Assembly (NCBI RefSeq): GCF_000010325.1
Contig: NC_009662.1
Coordinates: 950,501 to 1,014,500 of the forward strand
DNA: 64,000 nucleotides
Direction: 5' to 3'
Source of the DNA: Nitratiruptor sp. SB155-2
GTDB lineage: Bacteria; Campylobacterota; Campylobacteria; Campylobacterales; Nitratiruptoraceae
Positions 44,954-53,711 of the stretch are shown in pieces; positions within the stretch are counted from its first letter, which is position 1, and each line of letters begins with the position of its first letter. The position numbers and the translations under genes were made by a program. The notes under the pieces were generated by a model. It was not told the DNA's origin. It did no database searches and saw nothing but the letters and a program-made list of their open reading frames with translations.

Positions 44954-45685
44954 ATGTGCAAAGACTGCGGATGTAGTATAACCGATCACCATCATGATTA
45001 CAAACATGAGCTTCATACAAATCCCCAACTGAGTGATACAAAAACGATTGAAGTGATTACGAAAATCTTGGATAAAAATGATCATGAGGCTTCACACAAC
45101 AGGGCTCATTTTGATAGAGCCCATGTTTTGGCAATCAATCTTATGAGCAGTCCAGGAAGTGGCAAGACAACCCTTCTAGAGAAGTTGGCTGAAATAGATA
45201 GATTCAAATTTGCCGTAATTGAAGGAGATTTGGAAACGAACAGGGATGCAGATCGCATCAGAGCAAAAGGAATTCAGGCTTACCAAATCACTACGGGAAG
45301 TGCATGTCATCTGGATGCTTTCATGGTGCATGATGGATTACACCATATAGATTTAAGTGCTATTGATGTCTGCTTTATCGAAAATGTTGGCAATTTGGTC
45401 TGTCCTGCTAGTTATGATGTAGGGGTACATCTCAATATCGTTTTAGTCAGTGTTCCCGAAGGAGATGACAAGATAGAAAAGTATCCGGTGATGTTTCGAC
45501 AAGCTGATCTGATTTTAATTACAAAAACAGATCTTTTGCCATACTTTGATTTTGATATACAAAAAGCCAAAGAGACAGCAAGAAAACTCAAACCAAACGT
45601 TGATATTTTGGAAGTCTCTACAAAAGATGAAAAGTCTATAAAAAGAGTAGCTCAATGGATTATGTTTAAAAAGGAGATGCGCTGA
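44954..45685 (+). CDS. hypB: Hydrogenase nickel-insertion GTPase HypB
   Basis: A 243-residue HypB with the N-terminal nickel motif CKDCGCS, a short His cluster (DHHHDYKHELH), the P-loop SSPGSGKTT, EGDLETNRDADR and the metal-site Cys-His in GSACHLDAFM, and NVGNLVCPA. It delivers nickel to the large subunit together with HypA. It follows the permease by 9 bp, and its stop overlaps the hypC start. Confidence 0.96.
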   Translation: MCKDCGCSITDHHHDYKHELHTNPQLSDTKTIEVITKILDKNDHEASHNRAHFDRAHVLAINLMSSPGSGKTTLLEKLAEIDRFKFAVIEGDLETNRDADRIRAKGIQAYQITTGSACHLDAFMVHDGLHHIDLSAIDVCFIENVGNLVCPASYDVGVHLNIVLVSVPEGDDKIEKYPVMFRQADLILITKTDLLPYFDFDIQKAKETARKLKPNVDILEVSTKDEKSIKRVAQWIMFKKEMR

Positions 45686-45978
45686 TGTGTCTATCCATTC
45701 CAAGCAAAGTTGTGAGCATCGATCAAGAAAAGTGTACGGCGATTGTTGATACATTGGGTGTGCAAAGAGAAGTTGGAATAGATTTTATCGCAGATGAAGT
45801 CAAAGTGGGTGACTTCGTACTTATCCATATCGGTTATGCTATGAATATCATCGATGAGGAGTATGCAAAAGAATCCATAGCTTTGTATCAAGAGATTATT
45901 GAGAAGATGGAGGAGAGTGAAAAGAAGCTACTTATCAATGAGAGTGACAACTGTCCAGGAGATGGCAGTGGAACTTAA
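45685..45978 (+). CDS. hypC: Hydrogenase maturation chaperone HypC
   Basis: A 97-residue HypC with the invariant N-terminal MCLSIPSKV, whose Cys2 binds the iron, and the GDFVLIHIGYAMNIIDEEYA segment. It works with HypD on the Fe(CN)2CO unit. The last codons overlap hypD by 11 bp. Confidence 0.95.
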   Translation: MCLSIPSKVVSIDQEKCTAIVDTLGVQREVGIDFIADEVKVGDFVLIHIGYAMNIIDEEYAKESIALYQEIIEKMEESEKKLLINESDNCPGDGSGT

Positions 45979-47110
45979 AGATTTTTATGAAAAATTCCGT
46001 GATCCCAAAGCCATCAAAGCTCTTGCGAAAGCAATCAATCAAGAAGCGCAAAAACTTGATCATCCTATCAATATCATGGAAGTATGTGGAGGACATACAC
46101 ACACGATTATGAAGTATGGTCTCTTGCAGCTTTTACCCAAAAATATTCGCTTCATCCATGGTCCAGGATGTCCGGTCTGCATCATGCCAAAGGAGCGGAT
46201 CGATCATGCCTATATTTTGGCTATGCAAGAGGATGTAATTTTATGTACTCTTGGAGATATGATAAAGGTACCTGGTAGCCAAGGAAGCTTGCAAGATGCA
46301 AGAAGCAAGGGAGCAGATGTACGATTTGTATATAGCCCATTGGACGTAATGAAAATAGCTAAAGAGAATCCTACGAAAAAAGTGATCTTTTTTGCTATCG
46401 GTTTTGAGACTACCACACCGATGACGGCGGCACTCATCGAGAATGCCATGAAGCAAAAGATAAGTAATATTCTCTATCACATTAATCACGTTACGGTACC
46501 AGAAGTAATGAGAGAACTGATTGATAGCCGTGATGAGCATATCGACAGCTACAACAACCAAATCGACGCGTTTTTGGGACCAAGTCATGTAAGCGTCATT
46601 ACGGGAAGCAAGATCTATGAAGAGTTTCCAACGAAATACAAACGTCCTGTGGTTGTAGCCGGGTTTGAACCGGTAGATGTGATGGAAGCTGTATTGATGG
46701 TAGTTCGTCAATTTTTGGAAGATCGCTGTGAAGTAGAGATCCAGTATAAAAGAAGTGTGAACCGTGATGGAAATATTAATGCCCAAAAGTTGAACGAAAA
46801 ATATTTTGAAAAAAGAGAACTTTTCAAATGGCGGGGACTTGGAAATATACCAAATAGTGCCTGGAGATTAAAAGATGAGTATGGACATTTGGATGCTGAA
46901 AAGCTTTATAACCTTCCCAAAGAGGAGATTGAGGATCACAAACTCTGTATCTGTGGCGATATTTTGCGTGGCATGGCAAAACCGACTGAGTGTCAGGTCT
47001 TTGGAACTGCCTGTACACCACAAAAGCCATTGGGTAGCTGCATGGTGAGTAGCGAAGGAGCATGTGCTGCATACTATAAGTACGGCAATCTTTTGCAGGA
47101 GGTACAATGA
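45968..47110 (+). CDS. hypD: Hydrogenase maturation protein HypD
   Basis: A 380-residue HypD with MEVCGGHTHTIMKYGL, HGPGCPVCIMP, GFETTTPMTA, and the C-terminal cluster region CICGDILRGMAKPTEC...FGTACTP. It assembles the CN/CO-ligated iron on a [4Fe-4S] scaffold. GTG at 45968 is chosen because AGGAG is 6 nt upstream; the ATG at 45962 touches that Shine-Dalgarno. It overlaps hypE by 4 bp. Confidence 0.93.
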   Translation: MELKDFYEKFRDPKAIKALAKAINQEAQKLDHPINIMEVCGGHTHTIMKYGLLQLLPKNIRFIHGPGCPVCIMPKERIDHAYILAMQEDVILCTLGDMIKVPGSQGSLQDARSKGADVRFVYSPLDVMKIAKENPTKKVIFFAIGFETTTPMTAALIENAMKQKISNILYHINHVTVPEVMRELIDSRDEHIDSYNNQIDAFLGPSHVSVITGSKIYEEFPTKYKRPVVVAGFEPVDVMEAVLMVVRQFLEDRCEVEIQYKRSVNRDGNINAQKLNEKYFEKRELFKWRGLGNIPNSAWRLKDEYGHLDAEKLYNLPKEEIEDHKLCICGDILRGMAKPTECQVFGTACTPQKPLGSCMVSSEGACAAYYKYGNLLQEVQ

Positions 47111-48099
47111 AAAAGGTTGTTACCCTTGCCATGGGCAATGGCGGGATAGAAAATATGGAGCTGATCCAAAAAACGATCCAACGCCATTTGCAAAATGAAT
47201 ATCTTACAAAAGCAGAAGATGCCACACCTTTACCACCACTCGAAAATCCTGCTTTTACGACAGATTCATTTACCATTTCTCCAATCTTTTTCCCTGGTGG
47301 AGATATTGGAAAATTAGCCATTGCCGGAGCTTGTAACGACTTGGCTATGATGGGAGCCAAACCAAAGTATCTAAGTCTTTCCTTTATCATAGAAGAGGGG
47401 TTTTCACTGAGAGATCTTGAAAAGATCGTACGAAGTATGAAAAAAGAGCTTTCCATCAACGGTGCATGGATCGTGACAGGTGATACAAAGGTGGTTCCAA
47501 AAGGAAGTTGCGATGGAGTCTATATAAACGTCTCTGCCATTGGAGAGAGAGTTATCAGCTCTTCACAAAAAAATATTGCAGTAGGAGACAGAGTTTTAGT
47601 AAGCGGTGACATTGCAAGACATGGAGCTGCCATTTTTGCAGGTCGTGAAGGAATTGAACTTGCGAACAGTATTGAAAGTGACTGTAACTCGTTGTGGCCA
47701 ATTGTAGAAGAACTTATTGAAGCAGAGATTGAGATTAAAGCTATGCGTGATGCAACACGAGGAGGAGTTGCCGCAGTTTTAAACGAGTGGGCCAAGGCAA
47801 CCAATACAACGATGGAGATAGAAGAGGGCAGATTTAATATTGATGAAGGGGTACAAGGAATATGCGAGATACTTGGATTTGAACCATTTGTCTTGGCAAA
47901 CGAGGGGACTTTTATGGTAGTGGTTGATCAAAATGATGCAATGAGGGCTCAAGAGATTTTACAAAAACACAATCCTCATGCTGCAATCGTTGGAGAGGTG
48001 AGTGATTCCTATCCGGGTCGTGTAACTCTGCAAAGCGAGTGGGGTACGAAACGTTTTTTGGATATGCCAACAGGGGAGATTCTTCCTAGAATATGCTAA
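47107..48099 (+). CDS. hypE: Hydrogenase maturation protein HypE
   Basis: A 330-residue HypE (PurM-like fold): FTTDSFTISPIFFPGGDIGKLA, GDTKVVPKGSCDGVYIN and RDATRGGVAAVLNEWA. It ends in PRIC, the conserved C-terminal cysteine that carries the thiocarboxamide/thiocyanate. It dehydrates the carbamoyl group from HypF to cyanide. It overlaps hypX by 7 bp. Confidence 0.96.
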   Translation: MKKVVTLAMGNGGIENMELIQKTIQRHLQNEYLTKAEDATPLPPLENPAFTTDSFTISPIFFPGGDIGKLAIAGACNDLAMMGAKPKYLSLSFIIEEGFSLRDLEKIVRSMKKELSINGAWIVTGDTKVVPKGSCDGVYINVSAIGERVISSSQKNIAVGDRVLVSGDIARHGAAIFAGREGIELANSIESDCNSLWPIVEELIEAEIEIKAMRDATRGGVAAVLNEWAKATNTTMEIEEGRFNIDEGVQGICEILGFEPFVLANEGTFMVVVDQNDAMRAQEILQKHNPHAAIVGEVSDSYPGRVTLQSEWGTKRFLDMPTGEILPRIC

Positions 48100-49772
48100 A
48101 AGTGCTTCTATTATGCAATACATTTAACAGCTTAACGCAGAAAATATTTTGTCACCTTAAAGAGCATGGGATTGACGTGAGTGTCGAGTATGCTATCAAT
48201 GAAGAGACGATGATTGAAGGTGTAGATCTTTTTGCTCCAGATCTCATTATAGCCACCTATCTTACAAAAAAGATCCCAAAAGAAATTTTTACCATATACC
48301 CGACCTTTATTATCCATCCTGGTCCCTTCAGAGATAGAGGCGCTTATGCACTCGATAATGCTATATTAAATAATATGAAAGAATGGGGTGTTTCTATTTT
48401 GGAAGCCGAAGATGAGTTTGATGCAGGAGCCATATGGGGACACAGAAACTTCTCTTTGCCCGAACATGCAACAAAAGGATATCTCTATCGAACAGTAGTG
48501 AGCGATTTGGCAATTGAATTGGTAGATGAGCTCCTTGAAAAACTAAAACATAACCAAAAGCCTTTAGAAAATCCAAAAAAGCCTTTGCATGAAAAAGTAA
48601 CGCAGTATAGAAGGGCGATTGATTGGAGTAAAGATATTTCTGAAACAGTCATACGAAAAATTAACGCTTCAGACAACTATCCAGGTGTCAAAGATCGTTT
48701 TTTTGATGTGGATGTTTATCTTTTTGGAGCAGTAAAAGAGCAGACCGGGCTTGAGAAAAAAGAAGCAAAACCAAAAGCAATTTTAGCAAAAAGAGATGGT
48801 GCAGTGTTGGTTAAAACGATCGATGGTGCCGTTTGGATCCAGCAAATGACTGAGATAACAAATGGTATTCGACAAATCAAGCTCCCGTCAACCTATGTCC
48901 TAAAAAATCGTCTTAAAGGAATCAAAGAAAAGCGCATTTCTTTGTATGTGGATCCAGATTTGCCGACATTTAAAGAGATTACCTTTTATAAAAAACAAAA
49001 TGTGGGCTTTTTGGCATTTGATTTCTATAATGGCGCTATGAGTAGTGAGCAGTGTATTCGTCTGAAATATGCGATAGAAACACTAAGGGATGAAGTGGAT
49101 GTTCTTGTTTTAATGGGTGGCGAGCAGTTTTTTAGCAATGGGATTCACTTAACGATTTTGGAAGATAGCAAAAAACAAGGTGAAGATGGTTGGAGCAATA
49201 TCAACGCTATGAATAATCTCATTAAGACGATCCTTTTTAGCGATGATATATTAACAATCACTGCATTCAGGGCAAATGCAGGAGCAGGAGGCGTATTTTT
49301 AGGGATTGCAGGAGACTTTGTTTTTGCTAAAAGAGGCATCGTACTAAACCCGCATTACAGAACGATAGGCCTTAGCGGCAGTGAATATCATACTTATACG
49401 CTACCACGAAGAGTTGGAAAAGAGACAGCACAGAAGCTTTTGGATGAAGCCTTGCCTCTCAATGCACAAGAAGCCAAAAGTATTGGTCTTATTGATGAAG
49501 TTTTCAAAGATTTTCAAGAGGTTGAATCATATGCATTGCAACTGGCACAAGATGAAGAGAGATTTTATAAACTACTTGATCAAAAGAGAGATCGGCTAGA
49601 GCAAGATGAAGAGTATATTCAAGAGTGCGTAGAAAATGAACTTGAGAAAATGTATCCTCAGTTTTGGGATCCAAAAAGTGATTTTCACAAACTGCGCCAC
49701 AATTTTGTCTATAAAATATGCCCAACCAAAACTCCTCTAAGAATTGCAAAACATAGGAGAAAAAATGCATGA
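48093..49772 (+). CDS. hypX: HypX/HoxX carbon monoxide-forming maturation enzyme
   Basis: A 559-residue two-domain protein. Residues 1-270 resemble formyltransferases ([39 protein letters not shown]), and residues 290-500 an enoyl-CoA hydratase fold ([31 protein letters not shown]). HypX makes CO from formyl-tetrahydrofolate for the active-site iron and is linked to hydrogenase maturation in oxygen. Its place between hypE and hypA is consistent. It overlaps hypA by 8 bp. Confidence 0.92.
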
Positions 49773-50112
49773 GTATTCTATAGTGCAAAGTATGCTGGAT
49801 TTAATTGAAGAGAATGCGAAAAAACATAACGCCATGAAAGTAGAAAAAGTCGTTGTGAAAATTGGTGTCATGAGTGGCGTAGAAGCACATCTTTTAAAGA
49901 TTGCATTTGATACATTCAAAGAGGGTACACTTTGCAGCGATGCAGAGCTTGAGATGATCATTCAGCCAATTATTGCAAAATGTCGCGCATGCAAAAAAGA
50001 GAGCCGGTTTGAAAAAAATGAGATATTTTATGAATGCAAACATTGTGGAGATGTAGATTTGGAGATTGTCGATGGAGAAGATATGATTCTCATGCAACTT
50101 GACATGAACTAG
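49765..50112 (+). CDS. hypA: Hydrogenase nickel chaperone HypA
   Basis: A 115-residue HypA with the N-terminal nickel-binding [10 protein letters not shown] and the zinc site CRACKKES...CKHCGD. ATG at 49765 is set by the invariant MHE start and by AGGAG upstream; a frame 21 nt longer exists. It is the last gene of the nickel/hyp operon and converges on the second tetR. Confidence 0.95.
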
Positions 50113-50119
50113 ATTGAGA

Positions 50120-50743
50120 CTACAACATTATACTTTCCCAAAAAAAATCGACATGCTTTTCAAAGATGGATGACAATGCATTCGTCGGCATATTTTCCAA
50201 GCGAAAGAGGGTGATTTGCACCCTATAGTAAAGCAGTGGAGCGAAAAACTCTTGAGCAGTTACAATGGGATCGTTTGATCGTATAAGACCCTCTTGCATC
50301 ATAATAAAAAAAGCGCTTGAGAGATTCTTGATATTCTCTTTAAAAAAGTGCTCAATGAATCCTTTACGTATTTCGCTACTTTTCATTAACTCTTGTAAAA
50401 TAATTCGAAACAGTTTTTCATATTTTTGATCAAAACTGATGAGTTTGACTGTCGATACATACTCCAACAGATATCTTTTTCCTTTTTTAGCATATTCACT
50501 TGGAGGCTTTTTTTCAAAAAAATCATCAAAAGGTGTAGTGAACAGCTGTTTTGCAATGGCTGAAAAGATCTCATCTTTGTTTGCGAAGTGGTTGTAAATA
50601 GCGCTTTCTCGAATTCCGACCGCTTTTGCAATCATCCGAACAGATGCTTTTGAATAACCATGTTCTGCTATCAGATCGAGTGCTGCATCTAAGATTTTTT
50701 GCTTGGTATTTTTTTCTTCATTTTCCAAAGATTGCGTATTCAT
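50120..50743 (-). CDS. TetR-family regulator with an upstream operator array
   Basis: A 207-residue TetR protein: HTH with YSKASVRMIAKAVGIRESAIYNHFANKDEIF, followed by a helical ligand domain. It is alone on the minus strand between hypA and xerH. Four copies of a 14-bp pseudo-palindrome start 20 bp upstream of its ATG, strongly suggesting autorepression. Its function in the cell is unknown; efflux or lipid genes elsewhere are typical targets of the family. Confidence 0.88.
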   Translation of the reverse strand: MNTQSLENEEKNTKQKILDAALDLIAEHGYSKASVRMIAKAVGIRESAIYNHFANKDEIFSAIAKQLFTTPFDDFFEKKPPSEYAKKGKRYLLEYVSTVKLISFDQKYEKLFRIILQELMKSSEIRKGFIEHFFKENIKNLSSAFFIMMQEGLIRSNDPIVTAQEFFAPLLYYRVQITLFRLENMPTNALSSIFEKHVDFFWESIML

Positions 50744-50762
50744 GGGATCTCCGAAAGGTTAG

Positions 50763-50842
50763 TTAACGAATGTTCACAATAAAATGAACAAGTGTTAATA
50801 TATAGATTAACAGCTGTTCATGTATATATTAACATATGTTCA
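50763..50842. promoter_or_regulatory. Array of four TetR-type operators at exact 22-bp spacing
   Basis: TTAACGAATGTTCA (50763-50776), TGAACAAGTGTTAA (50785-50798, reverse orientation), TTAACAGCTGTTCA (50807-50820) and TTAACATATGTTCA (50829-50842). The starts are 22 bp apart each time, so the sites face the same side of the helix. The consensus TTAACANNTGTTCA has a palindromic AACA-NN-TGTT core. The array covers the tetR promoter region and reaches close to the xerH promoter. Confidence 0.8.
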
Positions 50843-50852
50843 CTGAAAAATT

Positions 50853-50861
50853 TGATAGAAT
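50853..50861 (+). promoter_or_regulatory. Predicted xerH promoter (extended -10)
   Basis: TGA-TAGAAT, 90 bp upstream of the xerH ATG and 11 bp beyond the last TetR operator. The transcript would carry the difH-like site and the palindrome in its leader. Confidence 0.4.
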
Positions 50862-50885
50862 AGTGTCAAACAAAACAAAAATAAA

Positions 50886-50912
50886 AGTTTGAAAATTATA
50901 GTTTTCAATACT
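50886..50912 (+). other. difH-like XerH recombination site
   Basis: AGTTTGAAAA - TTATAG - TTTTCAATACT: two inverted arms (10 and 11 bp, differing by one inserted base) around a 6-bp centre, directly upstream of xerH. In Campylobacterota the single recombinase XerH acts on difH, which is usually found beside the gene. The site would resolve chromosome dimers and marks a likely replication terminus region. Confidence 0.7.
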
Positions 50913-50934
50913 AATAAATATGGGCATATTTATT
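50913..50934. repeat. Perfect 22-bp palindrome in the xerH leader
   Basis: AATAAATATG-GG-CATATTTATT: 10-bp arms with a 2-bp centre. It abuts the difH-like site on one side and is followed by TTTT and the xerH start 17 bp later. As RNA it could form an A+U-rich hairpin with a U run (attenuator-like); as DNA it could bind a dimeric protein. Confidence 0.6.
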
Positions 50935-50950
50935 TTTTACGGATGGGCAA

Positions 50951-52012
50951 ATGAAATATCCACTTGATTTCAAAGACAATTTTGAAGATTCGCTTCTGTT
51001 TTGGATAGAAAGATACATACGATCAAAAATTACTACGCTTTCCAATCGGCAAGTCAAAGATCAACAAAAACTTGCCAGTATCATCCATAAACTTACCATT
51101 GGAACAAACTCTATCGAAGTACTTGGAAAGTTGGTAAAAGAAGCACGAAATATAGGTCTCATTGGCGTCAATACTTATTATAAACCTTTAGAAAAACTCT
51201 ACAAACACCTCACTGCATTAGGTCTTGCTTCCATGCAAGAGATTGATGAAGAGATGATCATCGACTTTTTAACCTCTTCTACCGCTGGACTCAGTGACGC
51301 AACAAAAAAAAACTATCGTATAGCAATGATAAACTTCTTCAGATATATCGACAAAAACAATGAAGATAAACATCTGTATGAAATTGAACTGAAAAACTGG
51401 GGCGGCCTAAAAGGAAAAGCAGGTCAAAAACTCCCTGTTTTTTTAAGTGAAGATGAAATAACAAAATTTTTGCATGCTATCGACACCTATCCATTTCGAC
51501 CTGATGTAGCCGCAAGAAACAGGGCCATCATCAAAATGATTCTTTATACAGGTATACGAGTTTCTGAAGCAATGAATTTAGAAATGAAAAATATTATCCT
51601 ACAAAAAGATGTGTATCTGCTAAAAATTACTGGCAAAGGAAATAAAGCAAGAGTTGTTATGATAAAAGCACAAAAGATACGAAAAGATCTTGAAGAGTGG
51701 CTCACGAAAAGAAACTGTGAAAAAGGACTTTTATTTTGTAATAAAAAAGGTTCTCCCCTCACCCAAGCATACATTAGTCGAATGGTCGAAAAGATACTAT
51801 TAAGCTGCGGAATTCGAAAAGAGAAAAATGGAGCCCATATGCTCAGGCATACTTTTGCTACACTATTGTACAATAAGAGCAAAGATCTGGTTTTAGTTCA
51901 AGAAAGCCTGGGTCATGCCAGTTTAGATACATCGAGAATCTACACCCATTTTGATAAAGAAAAACTTTCTAAAGCTGCAAGTATAATGGACGATTTAGAA
52001 AAGGAGAAATGA
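50951..52012 (+). CDS. xerH: Tyrosine recombinase XerH
   Basis: A 353-residue integrase-family recombinase. It has an N-terminal SAM-like core-binding domain (about 70-160) and a catalytic domain with TGIRVSEAMNLE (Arg), the beta-hairpin Lys in GKGNKARVV, HMLRHTFATLL (His-x2-Arg), and LGHASLDTSRIYTHF (His and the nucleophilic Tyr). Length and context, next to a dif-like site, match Campylobacterota XerH, which works alone in place of XerC/XerD. Confidence 0.92.
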   Translation: MKYPLDFKDNFEDSLLFWIERYIRSKITTLSNRQVKDQQKLASIIHKLTIGTNSIEVLGKLVKEARNIGLIGVNTYYKPLEKLYKHLTALGLASMQEIDEEMIIDFLTSSTAGLSDATKKNYRIAMINFFRYIDKNNEDKHLYEIELKNWGGLKGKAGQKLPVFLSEDEITKFLHAIDTYPFRPDVAARNRAIIKMILYTGIRVSEAMNLEMKNIILQKDVYLLKITGKGNKARVVMIKAQKIRKDLEEWLTKRNCEKGLLFCNKKGSPLTQAYISRMVEKILLSCGIRKEKNGAHMLRHTFATLLYNKSKDLVLVQESLGHASLDTSRIYTHFDKEKLSKAASIMDDLEKEK

Positions 52013-52311
52013 TGGAAATAAAAGAGTGTCATAGTCTTGAGGAAGTTCGACAAGAAATCGATTCAATCGATGAAGAAATCGTACGATTGATTGCTAAACG
52101 AAGCAAATATGTAAAAGAGGCTGCAAAATTTAAAGAGAGTGTTGAAGAGATCAAAAGCGATGAGCGAATCAATGATGTGCTAAGTCACGTTCGCCATTTG
52201 GCCGGTAGTCTTGGTATATCACCAAATCTTGTCGCGGATATATTTAAGATACTTATCGATAAAATGGTAGAAATGGAAATTGAAGAGTTCAAAAACGGAG
52301 GAGCATACTAA
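52009..52311 (+). CDS. Chorismate mutase-like (AroQ class) protein
   Basis: A 100-residue all-helical protein with LEEVRQEIDSIDEEIVRLIAKR, the canonical first helix of AroQ-type chorismate mutases, including the active-site Arg and Lys positions, and a final helix with PNLVADIFKILIDKMVEMEIE. It may convert chorismate to prephenate. Isochorismate-pyruvate lyase is a relative with the same fold. It overlaps the xerH stop by 4 bp. Confidence 0.85.
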   Translation: MMEIKECHSLEEVRQEIDSIDEEIVRLIAKRSKYVKEAAKFKESVEEIKSDERINDVLSHVRHLAGSLGISPNLVADIFKILIDKMVEMEIEEFKNGGAY

Positions 52312-52316
52312 CTTCT

Positions 52317-52994
52317 CTATTTTTGATCTACCTCTATATATATTTCCACTCTATCATTCCGTCTATTTAAAAGTGGATTATTCCAACTATATATTGGCCT
52401 TGTATCCCCGTAACCAGATATGAAAAAACGTGAGGGGTCAATCCCCTGCTTCATCAAGTAAAATGCCACTGCTTCTGCTCGTTTTATGCTCAAATCCCAA
52501 GCATCCACGATGTCCGGAGGAAGTTTTGAAGCATCTTTAATAGTAGCATATCCATTTATCTTTATGTAAAATTTTTGATTTTTAGGTAGTTTTTTCAAGA
52601 CTTGAGCAATCTCTTTGAGGGTCTGTTTTGCTCTATCCGTCAATTGATAGGATGTATCTTTAAAGACGATATCGTTAAAAAGACGTATCATCACATATTT
52701 CGTTGTTATACTCAGCTGATACGCATGAGGAGGCAATATCCTTTTGATTCGTTTTTTTACTTTTTTGACTATATTTGTAGAGAATGGAACGATCGGTGGA
52801 ACAACGCTGATACGAATCGGTTTATAATTTGGTTCTCCTTGAAAATAGGAGAGAAATTTTAGCGCCTTTGTCACATCTACAGTACTCATTGCATACAGCA
52901 ATATAAAAAAAGTTAACAGTAGTGACATTAAATCACCGAAGCTAACAAGCCAACCGGGGATACTTGGACACTCTTCGGGCTTCTTCTTCGGCAT
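52317..52994 (-). CDS. MotB-like stator protein, second paralogue
   Basis: A 225-residue protein with a short cytoplasmic lead, one transmembrane helix (GWLVSFGDLMSLLLTFFILLYAMS) with the ion-binding Asp, and a periplasmic OmpA-like domain. The N-terminal ~35 residues are almost the same as in the other MotB upstream. The peptidoglycan-binding motif is degenerate: GYATIKDAS where the paralogue has GYTDNQP, and NDRVE in place of NRRVE. It is the last gene of the mot operon. Confidence 0.85.
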   Translation of the reverse strand: MPKKKPEECPSIPGWLVSFGDLMSLLLTFFILLYAMSTVDVTKALKFLSYFQGEPNYKPIRISVVPPIVPFSTNIVKKVKKRIKRILPPHAYQLSITTKYVMIRLFNDIVFKDTSYQLTDRAKQTLKEIAQVLKKLPKNQKFYIKINGYATIKDASKLPPDIVDAWDLSIKRAEAVAFYLMKQGIDPSRFFISGYGDTRPIYSWNNPLLNRRNDRVEIYIEVDQK

Positions 52995-53003
52995 ACTTCT
53001 CTC

Positions 53004-53708
53004 CTAGATTCCAACTAAATCTACTACAAATTCTACACGCCTGTTTTTTGCCCTGCCCTGAGGCGTATTATTGGGAGCGATTGGATCATATTCCCCTCTT
53101 CCCTCAGCAGTTAAAAACCGTTTATCATAACCACAACTGACGAACAGACGCAAAATATTGATTGCTCTGTAAACGGAAAGTTCCCAATTATTTCTAAATT
53201 CTGCCGTATGAATTGGTTGATTGTCTGTATAGCCTATGATGTTAATGCGAAAACCGCTCTCTTTGAAGCGTTTACAAAACTCCATAAAATATTTGGCCGC
53301 TTCTTTTGTCGGATAGGCACTCCCTGGCAAAAAAAGGTTATCGGCATTAACTCTAAGCAGTACTTTATTACCATGATCCACCACTTCCGCGGCAATTCCA
53401 GCTTTTTGAAGTAAAGCTTTGATCTCGTTCAAAGCTTTGACGACGCGTTTTTTCTTTTTGAGTTTGGGATACATATTTGGAAAGTTGAGATCAACTCGAT
53501 TTTTGATAAGTGATCGCGCTTCTTTTGTCATGGATCTGCCGCCAAAAGCCTCTGTTAGACCTCGGATAGATTGATAAAATTTTTCAACTGAGACAGTACT
53601 CATAGAGTAAAGAAGAATAAAAAAAGTAAGCAACAATGACATCAAGTCACCGAAACTCACCAACCATCCAGGAATACTGGCGCATTCCTGTTTCTTCTTC
53701 TTAGCCAT
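53004..53708 (-). CDS. motB: Flagellar motor stator protein MotB
   Basis: A 234-residue MotB with one transmembrane helix (GWLVSFGDLMSLLLTFFILLYSMS) that holds the essential Asp, a plug-like segment (QSIRGLTEAFGG), and the OmpA-like domain GYTDNQPI...NWELSVYRA...GRGEYDPI...KNRRVEFVV. It anchors the stator to peptidoglycan. It is 3 bp downstream of motA. Confidence 0.93.
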   Translation of the reverse strand: MAKKKKQECASIPGWLVSFGDLMSLLLTFFILLYSMSTVSVEKFYQSIRGLTEAFGGRSMTKEARSLIKNRVDLNFPNMYPKLKKKKRVVKALNEIKALLQKAGIAAEVVDHGNKVLLRVNADNLFLPGSAYPTKEAAKYFMEFCKRFKESGFRINIIGYTDNQPIHTAEFRNNWELSVYRAINILRLFVSCGYDKRFLTAEGRGEYDPIAPNNTPQGRAKNRRVEFVVDLVGI

Positions 53709-53711
53709 ATT

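Noticed and set aside
52317-53708. Tandem motB genes as an assembly duplication
   Set aside because: Only the N-terminal region is alike; the periplasmic domains differ throughout, so these are true paralogues.
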